Shown here: positions 6,900 to 15,114 of the stretch, piece by piece
Position numbering within the stretch: position 1 is the first letter of the stretch
Layout of the letters: each line of letters starts with the position of its first letter
Assembly (NCBI RefSeq): GCF_003121405.1
Contig: NZ_QBUY01000094.1
Coordinates: forward strand, 1-37,218
From: Paraburkholderia sp. C35
Lineage (GTDB): Bacteria; Pseudomonadota; Gammaproteobacteria; Burkholderiales; Burkholderiaceae
Reading direction: 5' to 3'
Length of the DNA stretch: 37,218 nt
Translations under genes and position numbers: made by a program
The notes under the pieces: generated by a model
What the model was told of the DNA's origin: nothing
Seen by the model: only the letters and a program-made list of their open reading frames with translations
The model's database searches: none

Positions 6900-7241
6900 C
6901 TAGTTAAAGGTACAAGTGACAATGCCGCCTTGGCCGGGATCAATGGTGATACCGTGTTTGCATTCACGATTGAGAGTTATCACAGGCTCATACTCACTGA
7001 GGGTTACTATCGGGCTGTCCACTCGCTCCCATGAGGCCGCATCGTAAATGCGGATACCATCGCTTGGCATCGCAATCACAAACACCCGGCATAGCATGCC
7101 GTAGCCCGTCTGGATAGTGCGAGGCGTGCGAACGTTCAAAGCGGAATGCGTGGCCCGCCCCGCCGCTACATACGCCTGTTGCTCTGGCGTGAGGCGTACT
7201 GGATTACGGGGCTTAGGGGCAAAATTCAGCACATTTCCCAT
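6900..7241 (-). CDS. Hypothetical protein downstream of TerL
   Basis: A 113-residue soluble protein (MGNVLNFAPKPRNPVRLTPEQQAYVAAGRATHSALN, then a beta-rich part with VFVIAMPSDGIRIYDAASWERVD and PGQGGIVTCTFN). There is no membrane segment, signal or recognisable domain. It starts about 35 bases after the terminase large subunit stop, in the same direction, so it is in the late operon. In other phages this slot often holds a portal gene; the protein is far too short for that. Function unknown. Confidence 0.7.
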   Translation of the reverse strand: MGNVLNFAPKPRNPVRLTPEQQAYVAAGRATHSALNVRTPRTIQTGYGMLCRVFVIAMPSDGIRIYDAASWERVDSPIVTLSEYEPVITLNRECKHGITIDPGQGGIVTCTFN

Positions 7242-7275
7242 GTCTTACTCCATAGTACTACTACATTTCACACTG

Positions 7276-8553
7276 CTACTCGCCTGTGCCTAACGCGGAT
7301 ATACAGGCATAGGAGAATGAATCGAACAAGTCATCTGCCCGCTTCGATGCTGCCTTATCCCCCAGCACATACCCGCACACCTGAGAGACTAGATGATTCT
7401 TGGTGACGCCTTTGTAGCTAACGGTCTTTTCCAGTGCGAGGGCATGAATCTTTACGTCCCCTCTCCATACATGACTACTGGCCATTACGGCTCTGGCATC
7501 TTTGCCCGCCGCCGTAAATACTGAGTCGATAGGCATCACAGGCCACCCCACCCGCTCCCCATGCTGTAGCAACGCAATGCCCGCGCCTTTGTCTTCAATG
7601 AACGTTTGCGGATTGGGGTATTGGGCCTTGCATGCATCACGCCAGTAGCCAAGCCGGTTGAATACATGAGGCATCCAAGTTTCCAGCATGTCCGAATTAA
7701 TCTGTACGATTTCCCAGTCCAGAATAGTGAGCGGTGCGCCAGTACCGTACTGGTTTCTTGCACACCACACTACCGCCGTGCCGTCATGTTCGGCCCCGTC
7801 TTTCATGGCGGTATCAATCACGGCAAATACATACGCAACGTGCTGGGGCAATCCTACGCCCTTGCCGTCAATCGTCATCTTGTCGAGACTGATCAACGAC
7901 TGGCCCGCCCACGATACAAACTCCGCTTTGTATTCCTGCGCATAAACAAGCGGGTGATTCTCTGCCTCCAGCTTCGCCACCGCCGCCGCATTGAGCGTAG
8001 GGTTAGAGCTAGTGGGGGCGTGGAATTCTCGCCACTTCTGCGGGAGATTTACACATGCCTGATAAAAAAATGAATCCTCATCCACGCCCTTGGGGGTGCC
8101 CGCCATCGTGGCGTTACCGTAGTGGTCCAGTAACGTAGGTTCGATGGATTGCTCAAAGATGTCCTGTAGGCCAGGTACTAGCGAAGCCTCATCGATCAAT
8201 ACCTCATGATAGGCTTTCGAGCGCCCCGCGTTCTCATCGGTGAGAGTCCAGAAATCAATCTTTCCGCCCGTCTTTAGCAGGATGGACATTTCATCCTTAG
8301 TCGCTATATCGATGACGGGCGTTAAGGTTCTTTCGAGTCCCCGGTATATAGGCAACAAAAGGCGGTATGTGGGGGCAAAGAAACCTACACTCTTGCCTTG
8401 CAATGACCAGTCCGCCGCCCACTTCTCAAACATGGTGGTTTTACCCCAGCGCCGCCCGCATCGAATGGCACTGCGCCGCCCCCGCTTCGCTGCAATGAAG
8501 CGTTGACCATCGTGCATGGTCTTTAAGTGGATGTTGCGGTCTTTAGCTGGCAT
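7276..8553 (-). CDS. terL: Terminase large subunit
   Basis: The 425-residue packaging motor ATPase/nuclease. The ATPase domain shows a Walker A of the R-R-x-G-K-T type (CGRRWGKTT, 32-40), Walker B VLIDEA (118-123), and coupling motif AGTPKG (151-156). The RNase H-like nuclease domain shows acidic residues at VIDTAMKDG (D247), FIEDKGAG (E320/D321) and DDLFDSFSYA (D407/D408/D411). All catalytic elements are present and the length is normal, so it appears functional. It overlaps TerS by 11 bases. It would cut and pump DNA into a procapsid through a portal, neither of which the element seems to encode. Confidence 0.95.
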   Translation of the reverse strand: MPAKDRNIHLKTMHDGQRFIAAKRGRRSAIRCGRRWGKTTMFEKWAADWSLQGKSVGFFAPTYRLLLPIYRGLERTLTPVIDIATKDEMSILLKTGGKIDFWTLTDENAGRSKAYHEVLIDEASLVPGLQDIFEQSIEPTLLDHYGNATMAGTPKGVDEDSFFYQACVNLPQKWREFHAPTSSNPTLNAAAVAKLEAENHPLVYAQEYKAEFVSWAGQSLISLDKMTIDGKGVGLPQHVAYVFAVIDTAMKDGAEHDGTAVVWCARNQYGTGAPLTILDWEIVQINSDMLETWMPHVFNRLGYWRDACKAQYPNPQTFIEDKGAGIALLQHGERVGWPVMPIDSVFTAAGKDARAVMASSHVWRGDVKIHALALEKTVSYKGVTKNHLVSQVCGYVLGDKAASKRADDLFDSFSYACISALGTGE

Positions 8554-9082
8554 CTTCGCCGCCTTTAACCGCTACACCAACACTCATGTTGATAGGGGCG
8601 CTACTCTCCGCTTGCAACGATGCAAACACAACCGTTGCGCCACCGCCCTCACCCGTCGAGCCTTTACCAAACTTGGTGGGGACCATCTTTTCCGCCGCCT
8701 GAAATTGCGTGCGGATAATCAGGTCTGCGTGTCTGAGTTTGTCGGCGGCGCTGGGCGTTTTGATGCCCTGTAACGCGTTCTTAGCAATATCAACCGTAGA
8801 CTCAACCAAGCGCTCATACCGCATCTCTACCGCGTGGTCATAGCGGGCCTTCATATCCGGGTTTGCATTCAGACGCTTGCGTACTGCAATTTCGTTCGGC
8901 ATGCCTTTACGCTGGCATGCTTGCGCAAGCGTTTCGCCCCGCATGATGCAATCTAGGATGCGTTCAAAAATATTGGCCGGATAACCCCTAAAGAGGTCCG
9001 TTGTTTTGCTATTCACAGGCGTCTGAATCTTTGCCGGTGCCTGTGCTGCTACTACTACATGGCCATTCACTGAGACTGGCAT
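8543..9082 (-). CDS. terS: Terminase small subunit
   Basis: A 179-residue protein with an N-terminal helix-turn-helix of the Sf6/terminase-small type: ILDCIMRGETLAQACQRKGM, PNEIAVRKRLNANPDMKARYDHAVEMRYE (about residues 41-90). A helical oligomerisation region follows (RLVESTVDIAKNALQG, LRHADLIIRTQFQAAEKM). The glycine-rich C-terminal tail probably contacts TerL. GAGG precedes the ATG and the stop lies within the start of terL, the usual terS-terL arrangement. It would recognise the packaging site and recruit TerL. A second, much shorter TerS-like HTH is at 16539-16796. Confidence 0.88.
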   Translation of the reverse strand: MPVSVNGHVVVAAQAPAKIQTPVNSKTTDLFRGYPANIFERILDCIMRGETLAQACQRKGMPNEIAVRKRLNANPDMKARYDHAVEMRYERLVESTVDIAKNALQGIKTPSAADKLRHADLIIRTQFQAAEKMVPTKFGKGSTGEGGGATVVFASLQAESSAPINMSVGVAVKGGEDAS

Positions 9083-9153
9083 TGCTAACCTCTATCTATG
9101 TGATCGGCCTCCATGCCAGTTAAGGGGTTGGTGAGGTGTATGTGCGTTTGTTG

Positions 9154-9411
9154 TTATGCCAGCTTTGCGGGTGTATCAAAGCGGATTGCGATGGTGGATG
9201 CACGCGCATCTGCAATCAATGCCGCCGCCAGTTCGCGCTCTGCCTCTCTCACCATGTCGCCAAGACGCTGAAGATTCAGAAGTGCAATTACATGGCGTGT
9301 GTGCTGCATACTGTCATTCTCGTGGCTCGTGGGGGCGCTAAGCGCGTTATCCGCCGCTTTTGCCATGTGTTGAATCATGTCCATCTTTTCGTTAAGGGTC
9401 ATCGTTGTCAT
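9154..9411 (-). CDS. Hypothetical helical protein between spike and TerS
   Basis: About 85 residues, starting MTTMTLNEKMDMIQHM; I prefer this ATG because GGAG lies eight bases upstream. An ATG twelve bases earlier (9423) is also possible. The product is nearly all helix (DMIQHMAKAADNALSA, HVIALLNLQRLGDMVREAERELAAALI) with no known domain. Position between the spike and terS suggests a virion accessory or chaperone, but this is inference. Confidence 0.65.
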   Translation of the reverse strand: MTTMTLNEKMDMIQHMAKAADNALSAPTSHENDSMQHTRHVIALLNLQRLGDMVREAERELAAALIADARASTIAIRFDTPAKLA

Positions 9412-9429
9412 GTCGATCTCCATTAGAAG

Positions 9430-10158
9430 TTAGAGGGGCGGGCCTGAATTACCGGAACCCGGTTGCACGCCTGAATGTTCGTGGTGCTCCAGCGACTTGC
9501 CCGCCGCCGTAACATCGTTAATAACGGTAAGCGGCCCTTGCAATGTGGCGGGGTATGTTGTGCTGCCATTGCCCTGAGACATGTTCCCGTTAAGCACAAT
9601 GCTGGGCGCGTTGATGGTGAATGTCTGCGTGGTGGCGGTGATGCTGTTGGCGTCGATATGAAAGACCGTATCGCCCACACTTACATCAATCGAATCCGGG
9701 TGCAAATCAATGATTGCACCGCTGCCGGTGTCGTGTAGCTTCACCCCATTAGGGGCGTAAATATCCACCTGTGCGGGATCAACCGGGGTCCAGTTTTTGT
9801 TACCTACCGGCATGAAAAACAAGCCCTCCAGATTCGCGCCCCCGGAATATGGCGAGAGATTGGGCGGGCGTGGTGACGTGCCACACGTAAACGCAATGCT
9901 GGTGTCAATCGAAACCACTACGCCCAAGTCACCCGCTTTGATCGGGTAACGGATGTACTCAGGCCCGAACAGAGGGATGGTTACTATGGGGAGCGGTAGC
10001 AAAGTCGTAACGTCGAAACCAACGCTAATCATCGCGCCCTGTACCTTTTCAACGTGACAAGGTAACGACATGCCAAGCTGCATAAGCGCTTCGTTGATCT
10101 GTCCGCGAATCCCGTCTACTAGGGAGCGGTACTCTGGATTTTTAAGATGGTTATCCAT
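9430..10158 (-). CDS. Baseplate central spike, Gp138-type
   Basis: A 242-residue membrane-puncturing spike at the tip of the tail. The N-terminal OB-like part (about 20-110) fits the Gp138_N family, with IPLFGPEYIRYPIKAGDLGVVVS. The middle (about 135-205) is a run of short beta repeats (KLHDTGSGAIIDLHPDSIDV, ITATTQTFTINAPSIVLNG) forming a trimeric beta-helix. The C-terminus, EHHEHSGVQPGSGNSGPP, has the H-x-H metal-binding apex and the HSGVQPGxGNSGxP signature of P2 gpV-like spikes. It follows the hub gene after 58 bases, matching the hub-spike order of contractile tails. Confident assignment. Confidence 0.88.
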   Translation of the reverse strand: MDNHLKNPEYRSLVDGIRGQINEALMQLGMSLPCHVEKVQGAMISVGFDVTTLLPLPIVTIPLFGPEYIRYPIKAGDLGVVVSIDTSIAFTCGTSPRPPNLSPYSGGANLEGLFFMPVGNKNWTPVDPAQVDIYAPNGVKLHDTGSGAIIDLHPDSIDVSVGDTVFHIDANSITATTQTFTINAPSIVLNGNMSQGNGSTTYPATLQGPLTVINDVTAAGKSLEHHEHSGVQPGSGNSGPPL

Positions 10159-10171
10159 GATCTCAAGCCGA

Positions 10172-10187
10172 TTGCAATTGATTGCAA
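10172..10187 (-). promoter_or_regulatory. TTGCAA dyad, possible operator copy
   Basis: TTGCAATTGATTGCAA lies in the 58-base gap upstream of the spike gene. The same 16-mer occurs on the opposite strand in the integrase gene (1409-1424) and with one change near the replication gene start (18922-18937). The two TTGCAA half-sites in direct orientation could be a repressor site. Role inferred only from recurrence. Confidence 0.35.
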
Positions 10188-10216
10188 TTTGACTAATCTG
10201 TTAAGAGTGCTAAATC

Positions 10217-11440
10217 TCACTTCGGTAGAAAAAACTTGTATGCGCTTTGATTTGAACCCGACAACACTTGCTGTGCATAAACATCGTCTTTCGGGTCATA
10301 TACATGCGTCTGCAACAAATCCAGCAACGTAATCCATGCGGTGCCTTGTGTGTTGCGACTATCCCCGACATGTCGCACACTCGAAACCATGTAAGAGCCT
10401 TGGAAAGCTATTGTGCTTTTCGTGTTTATCGCTGCCACGGGCGGCGGTTGCACGTATCCTACATTCGCCTTTTCGTTGATGAATAGTTGCCCCAATGGCA
10501 ACGCCACATAGCTACCTACCCGAATGTCCCCGCGTAATACACATGTGGCCTGTATCGTTAGCGGTTCGCTTAGGGTTGGTTGCCCCACTAGATCAGTCAC
10601 GTAGATTTGCTTAGGGGTCTGCTGCGCCGTTCCATCGAACAAGGTTATGGTGTTGCTCTCCAAGGTCATGCGGACCCCGCTATACGCGGTTAAATCAGGC
10701 GCATAGCCCCCAACCAGATTGAGGCTCGCATTGCGGATATAGTTGGCGAACTGCGGGAGTGTCTGAAATATCCCTGTTGCAGCGGTACCGCTCCACACTA
10801 ACCGGGGGTCGATACTCCCCGCGATGCTGTATTGCGGATACGTCGTTTGCAAGCATGCAACGATGGCGCTTTGCATCGTCTGCCCCGGTGCACATTGATA
10901 GCGGATGATAGGGGGCGTGGCATTCGTGGTCGGAATCGGTACAGTACCGGCAATAGGCACACTACCTGTTACCTGATTGGCGCTGGGTGCTGATCCGCCC
11001 GCCTGAATGTAGAACATCAGATATTGCTCAGTATCTATCCAGTTGCCAAAGCACTGTTTTATCTGCCCTGTCACCAACTGGCCAATCTGTGCGGGATTAG
11101 CCAATGGCAAACCTTTGGCCATACCCCCATACATGACGAAATTCATCCCGTTAAGATTTGCACCGCCGCTGATTTCTTGCAGCGAGACGCCATCAATCCG
11201 CACGTAGGCATCGCCGACCGGTGCATCCATGAAACTGACGGGAATATCAAACGCAACTTGCAACGCGTTAGGATTGTTCGATGCCAACGTTGCGGGGTGT
11301 CCATACGAATAGAGGCTGCTATATGTCCACATCTGCGCGTCATATTCCTGAAGCGAAAACCCCGGCTTTCCGTTGTAATTCGGGACAAAAATCTTTCCCG
11401 TCTTTGGGTCAGTAATCCTGATCTGAAAATAGCGGCTCAT
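10217..11440 (-). CDS. Baseplate hub protein (gp27/gpD-like)
   Basis: A 407-residue beta-rich tail protein that I assign as the hub. It begins MSRYFQIRITDPKTGKIFVPNYNGKPGFS and has the short beta segments and VPVSFMDAP/GVRMTLESNTITLFDG patterns seen in hub proteins encoded between tape measure and spike. The C-terminal SYMVSSVRHVGDSRNTQGTAWITLLDLL resembles the end of hub proteins that dock the spike. Its ATG overlaps the stop of the tape-measure gene (ATGA) with GGGGAG upstream. Order (tape measure, hub, spike) is the main support; the sequence signature alone is moderate. Confidence 0.8.
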   Translation of the reverse strand: MSRYFQIRITDPKTGKIFVPNYNGKPGFSLQEYDAQMWTYSSLYSYGHPATLASNNPNALQVAFDIPVSFMDAPVGDAYVRIDGVSLQEISGGANLNGMNFVMYGGMAKGLPLANPAQIGQLVTGQIKQCFGNWIDTEQYLMFYIQAGGSAPSANQVTGSVPIAGTVPIPTTNATPPIIRYQCAPGQTMQSAIVACLQTTYPQYSIAGSIDPRLVWSGTAATGIFQTLPQFANYIRNASLNLVGGYAPDLTAYSGVRMTLESNTITLFDGTAQQTPKQIYVTDLVGQPTLSEPLTIQATCVLRGDIRVGSYVALPLGQLFINEKANVGYVQPPPVAAINTKSTIAFQGSYMVSSVRHVGDSRNTQGTAWITLLDLLQTHVYDPKDDVYAQQVLSGSNQSAYKFFLPK

Positions 11441-13434
11441 CTCGGCAAGCTCCCCGTTGTGACGTTGGTACTGCTTCCCGGTGGCGTATTGACTTGCACT
11501 TGAACATGCACGGGCGCTTGTGCATTGCTTTGTTGCTGTCTGCCGCGTGGCGCATCCGGTGTACGCAAGCCAGCGCCGCCGCCCTCTTTGAAGAAAGAGA
11601 GAAACTTGGACATGCCGGATACAACGCCCATTTCTACCGCGCTAGAGGTCTGTTGCTGCGTAAGTGCCGGTGCGCCCGTCTTGGACATATCGACAAACTG
11701 TTCGCCCTTGTCGAGCGAATCGCGATTGGCTTTGAGATTGGCATCGTTGCGAGCATTGGCAAAGTTGGCATCGCGTTGTGAGAGGTCGAGGCCGTTGGCT
11801 TCCAAGTCTCTCAGGTACTTGCGAGTTTCATTCACTGCCTTGGCGCTGCCGAATTCGCTAAGGTGCTGCCGCCAGTCATCGCCATACTTCGCAATGGCTT
11901 TATCAAGCCCGCCGAAACCATCGTATGCGGCGGCGGTTTTTGCATAGTCGCCCTTGTATCGCTTCAAGAGAAACGCGAGATATTGCGCCGCGCCCCCTGC
12001 TCTCTCTGACTCGCTCAGACGGTCCTTAACCCCGAACATTGCGCCGGTTGCCTTGGTCATCTGGAAAGGTCCAGCGGGGCCATCGCTCGCGTTTGTGTTG
12101 GGTCCGATGTTGAGGCCGCGTGAGGATTCCTGACGCTCAAAGTTATCCAGCACGCCCGCCCGCAAGCCCCATGTTTTTTCAAGACGCTTGAATGTCGCAT
12201 CCCGCGTGGGGGCTGACGTGTAGCCAGCGGCATTGACTCCCGTTGGTGTCTGTACATCGGGGATGCCCGGAAAGACTGAGCGGATAGCATCGCCATACCA
12301 ACGGAAACCAGAAAGTACGTCTTTGTCCTTGTATGCCGGTCCGCCCAAATCGGGACGTGCAAATGTGGTGCCGTTGTTAGCCGCATCGATAACATCGGCG
12401 CTGCCGTCTGCCAGCTTTGCCACCTTGGGACCAAACCACTTAAGCAAGTTGATACCTGCATCGGTCGCGGCATCGGCAAGGTGTCCCAATTCGGGTGCGG
12501 CCTTGGAAAGCTGCGTATTGAATGCATTGCCAAACTTCGTGAGGTCACTACGCAACTTCTGGTTAAACGCGGTGGCCTGATCTGCGGTTTTCTGATCGAT
12601 ACGAAACGATTGCTTATCGCTTTCGTACTTGGCTCGCGTGTCGTCCCATTGCTTGTCGCTCCAGCTCCCCGCCGCCCTCAGTGTTTCATTACCTAGGAGG
12701 TCATTAAAGCCTCTCGCGTTGGCAATCTGTGCGGCGGGTAGCCCTTGGCTCTCCCACCCCTTGTACTGGTTGCCCGCCGCACGCGCAAACGCGATTGCTA
12801 GTTCATCGGGGTCCAAGCCTTTGATTTGATCCACGCTAAGGCCCGCTGCAATGAGCGGTTTCCAAAGCCTTGTATCCTCTTTGGCGTTCGTGAAAGTAGA
12901 GATGTCCGAACGCTTCAAACCCAAGTCTGTGTAATCGGCTTCGAATGCATCGGCGGTGCCGGGTTTGATGTTGAGGCCGCGTGCTTCGAGATTCTTGGCT
13001 CCTAGCTCGCGTGATGCATTCGCTACTGCCCCCACCCCCGCCGCCGCGAAACCACCCAGCGCTAAAGCGTCTTTGCGTAGGCTCTTGATGTTGGTCCAGT
13101 TGCGCAGCGTGACAAGCAAGCCCTTATTCGTCTTGTCGATGTTCTTTGATACTTTCTCTGAGTCTTGCGCCGCAAAGTGCATGTTTTTGGCAAAGAGAAC
13201 GATAAAAGAACTCTGGCCAGTCATGCGGGAGCTAGCGCTCTGCTGCGCAATATGATCTACCTCTGTGGCCAGTTTTCCGGTTTGTTCTGCTGCCTCACGC
13301 GCCGATGCGGCGGCCCCCGCGAATGGGTCGGGCGTGCCTTGCTTCATGCCCTCTTGCAACGCCTTCCACTTCGCCATGAATTCGTCAAACTGGCTAGTGT
13401 CTACGGGGATAGTAAGAATCGGTGAGTCTGCCAT
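11437..13434 (-). CDS. Tail tape-measure protein with lytic transglycosylase domain
   Basis: A 665-residue protein. The N-terminal two thirds are helical and alanine-rich (AAASAREAAEQTGKLATEVDHI), with a small hydrophobic segment (LGGFAAAGVGAVANAS, 126-141), as in tape-measure proteins. Residues about 415-545 form an SLT/lysozyme-like domain: FERQESSRGLN with probable catalytic E436, DGPAGPFQMTKATG (451-464), and TAAAYDGFGGLDKAI in place of the usual AYNAG. It would fix tail length and open peptidoglycan during DNA entry. A tape measure of this length implies a short tail. Just upstream of the start is copy E of the dispersed repeat. Confidence 0.82.
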   Translation of the reverse strand: MADSPILTIPVDTSQFDEFMAKWKALQEGMKQGTPDPFAGAAASAREAAEQTGKLATEVDHIAQQSASSRMTGQSSFIVLFAKNMHFAAQDSEKVSKNIDKTNKGLLVTLRNWTNIKSLRKDALALGGFAAAGVGAVANASRELGAKNLEARGLNIKPGTADAFEADYTDLGLKRSDISTFTNAKEDTRLWKPLIAAGLSVDQIKGLDPDELAIAFARAAGNQYKGWESQGLPAAQIANARGFNDLLGNETLRAAGSWSDKQWDDTRAKYESDKQSFRIDQKTADQATAFNQKLRSDLTKFGNAFNTQLSKAAPELGHLADAATDAGINLLKWFGPKVAKLADGSADVIDAANNGTTFARPDLGGPAYKDKDVLSGFRWYGDAIRSVFPGIPDVQTPTGVNAAGYTSAPTRDATFKRLEKTWGLRAGVLDNFERQESSRGLNIGPNTNASDGPAGPFQMTKATGAMFGVKDRLSESERAGGAAQYLAFLLKRYKGDYAKTAAAYDGFGGLDKAIAKYGDDWRQHLSEFGSAKAVNETRKYLRDLEANGLDLSQRDANFANARNDANLKANRDSLDKGEQFVDMSKTGAPALTQQQTSSAVEMGVVSGMSKFLSFFKEGGGAGLRTPDAPRGRQQQSNAQAPVHVQVQVNTPPGSSTNVTTGSLPR

Positions 13435-13461
13435 CGCTGCCGCCGTTAGTTATCCTGAATT

Positions 13462-13488
13462 GCACACGCGAGCAAAATCCGCATCATC
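13462..13488 (+). repeat. Dispersed element repeat, copy E
   Basis: Core ATCCGCATCATC preceded by AGCAAA and GCACACG. It lies in the 60-base gap directly upstream of the tape-measure gene, 28 bases before its start codon. Confidence 0.6.
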
Positions 13489-13494
13489 GCTGCG

Positions 13495-13770
13495 TTACGC
13501 TTGCCCGCTTTCCATCTGGTCGGATGCCATCTTTTCGTGATCGGCTTCGCGTGCGATGGTGGCGTGTGCGGTGTCGTGTTGCTCCAGCATATGAGCAATG
13601 AAACCCTCATCCCTGTGTGCGCCGGTTATGGTCCATAGATACATGTCGGGGTGCGTGTAGAAACACACAATGACCGATCCATCTAACTGAAGCTGCGCGC
13701 CCCGCACTGCCTTTCCAAGTACGTCGAAAGTGCCTGTTTTGGCTTGCGCCTTCATTTGTTCGATGTTCAT
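13495..13770 (-). CDS. Hypothetical protein upstream of tape measure
   Basis: About 91 residues. I start it at MNIEQMKAQAK, where GGGAGC sits five bases upstream of the ATG; the longer frame would read through the dispersed repeat. The product has a beta-rich middle (GAQLQLDGSVIVCFYTHPDMYLWTITG) and a helical, acidic C-terminus (AREADHEKMASDQMESGQA). It is not recognised. The slot before a tape-measure gene usually holds assembly chaperones, but the sequence does not show that. Confidence 0.65.
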   Translation of the reverse strand: MNIEQMKAQAKTGTFDVLGKAVRGAQLQLDGSVIVCFYTHPDMYLWTITGAHRDEGFIAHMLEQHDTAHATIAREADHEKMASDQMESGQA

Positions 13771-13790
13771 TGCTTGCTCCCTGTGGATTG

Positions 13791-13817
13791 CAACCGTTTT
13801 CAAAATCCGCATCATCA
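13791..13817 (+). repeat. Dispersed element repeat, copy D
   Basis: Core CAAAATCCGCATCATC preceded by TGCAACCG. It lies in the 44-base gap between two small genes, 21 bases before the start of the downstream gene (13770). Confidence 0.6.
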
Positions 13818-14087
13818 ATGGATGGTGTTGTCTCTCACTTCTTTCGCGGCCATCGTTTGATACATCTCATGGGCCTGAACGAGCGTATCGACAAAGGCTT
13901 CACCAAGTGCATGCACGTCTACATCATCGGGGCGTGATGCGGCTATCTCTGCTAGCTGCCGCCCCCTGTCGTGTAGCACACCCGAAAACAGACATAGCTG
14001 TTCTAGGTCGATTGTCGGGCCTTGCATGACTGCCTGAATAACGCCTAGCTCGCGGGCGAACTCCTTTAGCATTTCGTCGCGCGTCAT
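13815..14087 (-). CDS. Hypothetical helical protein
   Basis: A 90-residue, mostly helical soluble protein (MTRDEMLKEFARELGVIQAVM, LEQLCLFSGVLHDRGRQLAEIAAS, ALGEAFVDTLVQAHEMYQTM). There is no motif or membrane segment. The start overlaps the stop of the 14084-14584 gene (ATGA), so it is translationally coupled. Unknown function; part of the minus-strand late operon. Confidence 0.65.
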   Translation of the reverse strand: MTRDEMLKEFARELGVIQAVMQGPTIDLEQLCLFSGVLHDRGRQLAEIAASRPDDVDVHALGEAFVDTLVQAHEMYQTMAAKEVRDNTIH

Positions 14088-14584
14088 GCTTTCCTCCGAT
14101 GCGCGGGGCCAAACATGTGTTTCTCGCCGTGGTGTTGAGGCTCACCCATGAATTGCTCGCGGTGGCGGCGGGAAGCGTCCAAACGGTCCCGTTGCTCTGT
14201 CGTTGATAGCTGGTTCCATGCATCGCGCCTTTCCTGCCGCTGGCGCTCATCCTCACCCGTTGCAATATCAATCTGCTTTTGGTGTTTCTGCGCCAGCTTG
14301 AGGCCCGCTTTAACGTGTTCGATGCTGCCGCCCTCTGCGATGTACTTCGAATACATACGCATAACACCATCGCGTTCCGGCTCATACGCCCTCCACACAC
14401 CAATTTTCTGGCCGCGTACTTCGTTGAGTCGTTCTATTGCGGCAAACTTGCCTTGCATCGCGTTTTCTCTGAGAAGCTCGGTCAAACCCGATTTCTTCAG
14501 TTCCTTTTCGGCGTCTTCAATGTGAATCTCACATAGCGTTTCTTGCCTCATGAGACTCATCAATTCGGGTGGGGCTTCTTTCAT
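14084..14584 (-). CDS. Hypothetical charged coiled-coil protein
   Basis: A 166-residue, highly charged, helix-rich protein (LCEIHIEDAEKELKKSGLTELLREN, IERLNEVRGQKIGVWRAYEPERDGVMRMYSKYI, EDERQRQERRDAWNQLSTTEQRDRLDASRRHREQF). Its C-terminal tail is His- and basic-rich (EPQHHGEKHMFGPAHRRKA). There is no signal or membrane segment. The start overlaps the stop of the small gene at 14581-14742. It could be a scaffold- or coat-associated protein by composition, but nothing specific supports that. Confidence 0.68.
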   Translation of the reverse strand: MKEAPPELMSLMRQETLCEIHIEDAEKELKKSGLTELLRENAMQGKFAAIERLNEVRGQKIGVWRAYEPERDGVMRMYSKYIAEGGSIEHVKAGLKLAQKHQKQIDIATGEDERQRQERRDAWNQLSTTEQRDRLDASRRHREQFMGEPQHHGEKHMFGPAHRRKA

Positions 14585-14742
14585 GATTGCACTCGTCTAA
14601 AGGCTCGCTTTATTTCTTCCAACTTTTGCGCTTCGCTCATTGAATCCCGAACGCGCACCGCTTCCGGTGCTGGCGGTTGCCGGTTGTGTTGCTTGGGCTT
14701 GATCTTTCGCCCCCAACCGTGGTTTTCGCGTTCGGCATTCAT
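14581..14742 (-). CDS. 53-residue basic protein
   Basis: A short gene with GGGAG six bases before its ATG and a stop that overlaps the next start (TCATGA). The product is basic and proline-containing at first (MNAERENHGWGRKIKPK, QPPAPEAVRVRD), then helical (SMSEAQKLEEIKRAFRRVQS). It fills an otherwise empty gap between two genes of the same strand, which supports reality. Function unknown. Confidence 0.6.
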   Translation of the reverse strand: MNAERENHGWGRKIKPKQHNRQPPAPEAVRVRDSMSEAQKLEEIKRAFRRVQS

Positions 14743-14752
14743 GATGTACTCC

Positions 14753-15103
14753 CTATGTCACTGTCAAAGGCGGGGCGCTGGTTATGGCCCCCGCCGCATT
14801 GCGTGTGATACCTGCGGGTTGCGTAACCGTGCGGGTGAGGCCGGTTGGTGTTACGTAGGTGATAGAGAACGAATCCGCTACCGGATAAATCCCGTTCTCT
14901 TGCAACAAGGTATAGACGCCCTGAATCCCGTTAGGCCATTGCACGGTAGCGCTGGTGATGACGTTCGAAGCATTCAGCGTGGCGCTAAGTACGTGATAGG
15001 CGTTGCTCATGGTCCACATCAGCAAATACGTATCGCGTAAAAACGCTTGAAATTGAGGATTGCCAAGCGCCAATTGTGCGAACATCAAATCTGTATCACC
15101 CAT
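14753..15103 (-). CDS. Hypothetical 116-residue phage protein
   Basis: Starts at MGDTDLMFAQLAL, where GAGAGGTGAAATC gives a good ribosome site; the longer frame overlaps the neighbour without one. The N-terminal half is helical (FQAFLRDTYLLMWTMSNAYHVLSATL); the C-terminal half is beta-rich (VQWPNGIQGVYTLLQENG, SFSITYVTPTGLTRTVTQPAG). A helix followed by a beta-sandwich-like part occurs in minor virion proteins. Not recognised as capsid, tube or head completion protein. Confidence 0.68.
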   Translation of the reverse strand: MGDTDLMFAQLALGNPQFQAFLRDTYLLMWTMSNAYHVLSATLNASNVITSATVQWPNGIQGVYTLLQENGIYPVADSFSITYVTPTGLTRTVTQPAGITRNAAGAITSAPPLTVT

Positions 15104-15114
15104 GATTTCACCTC

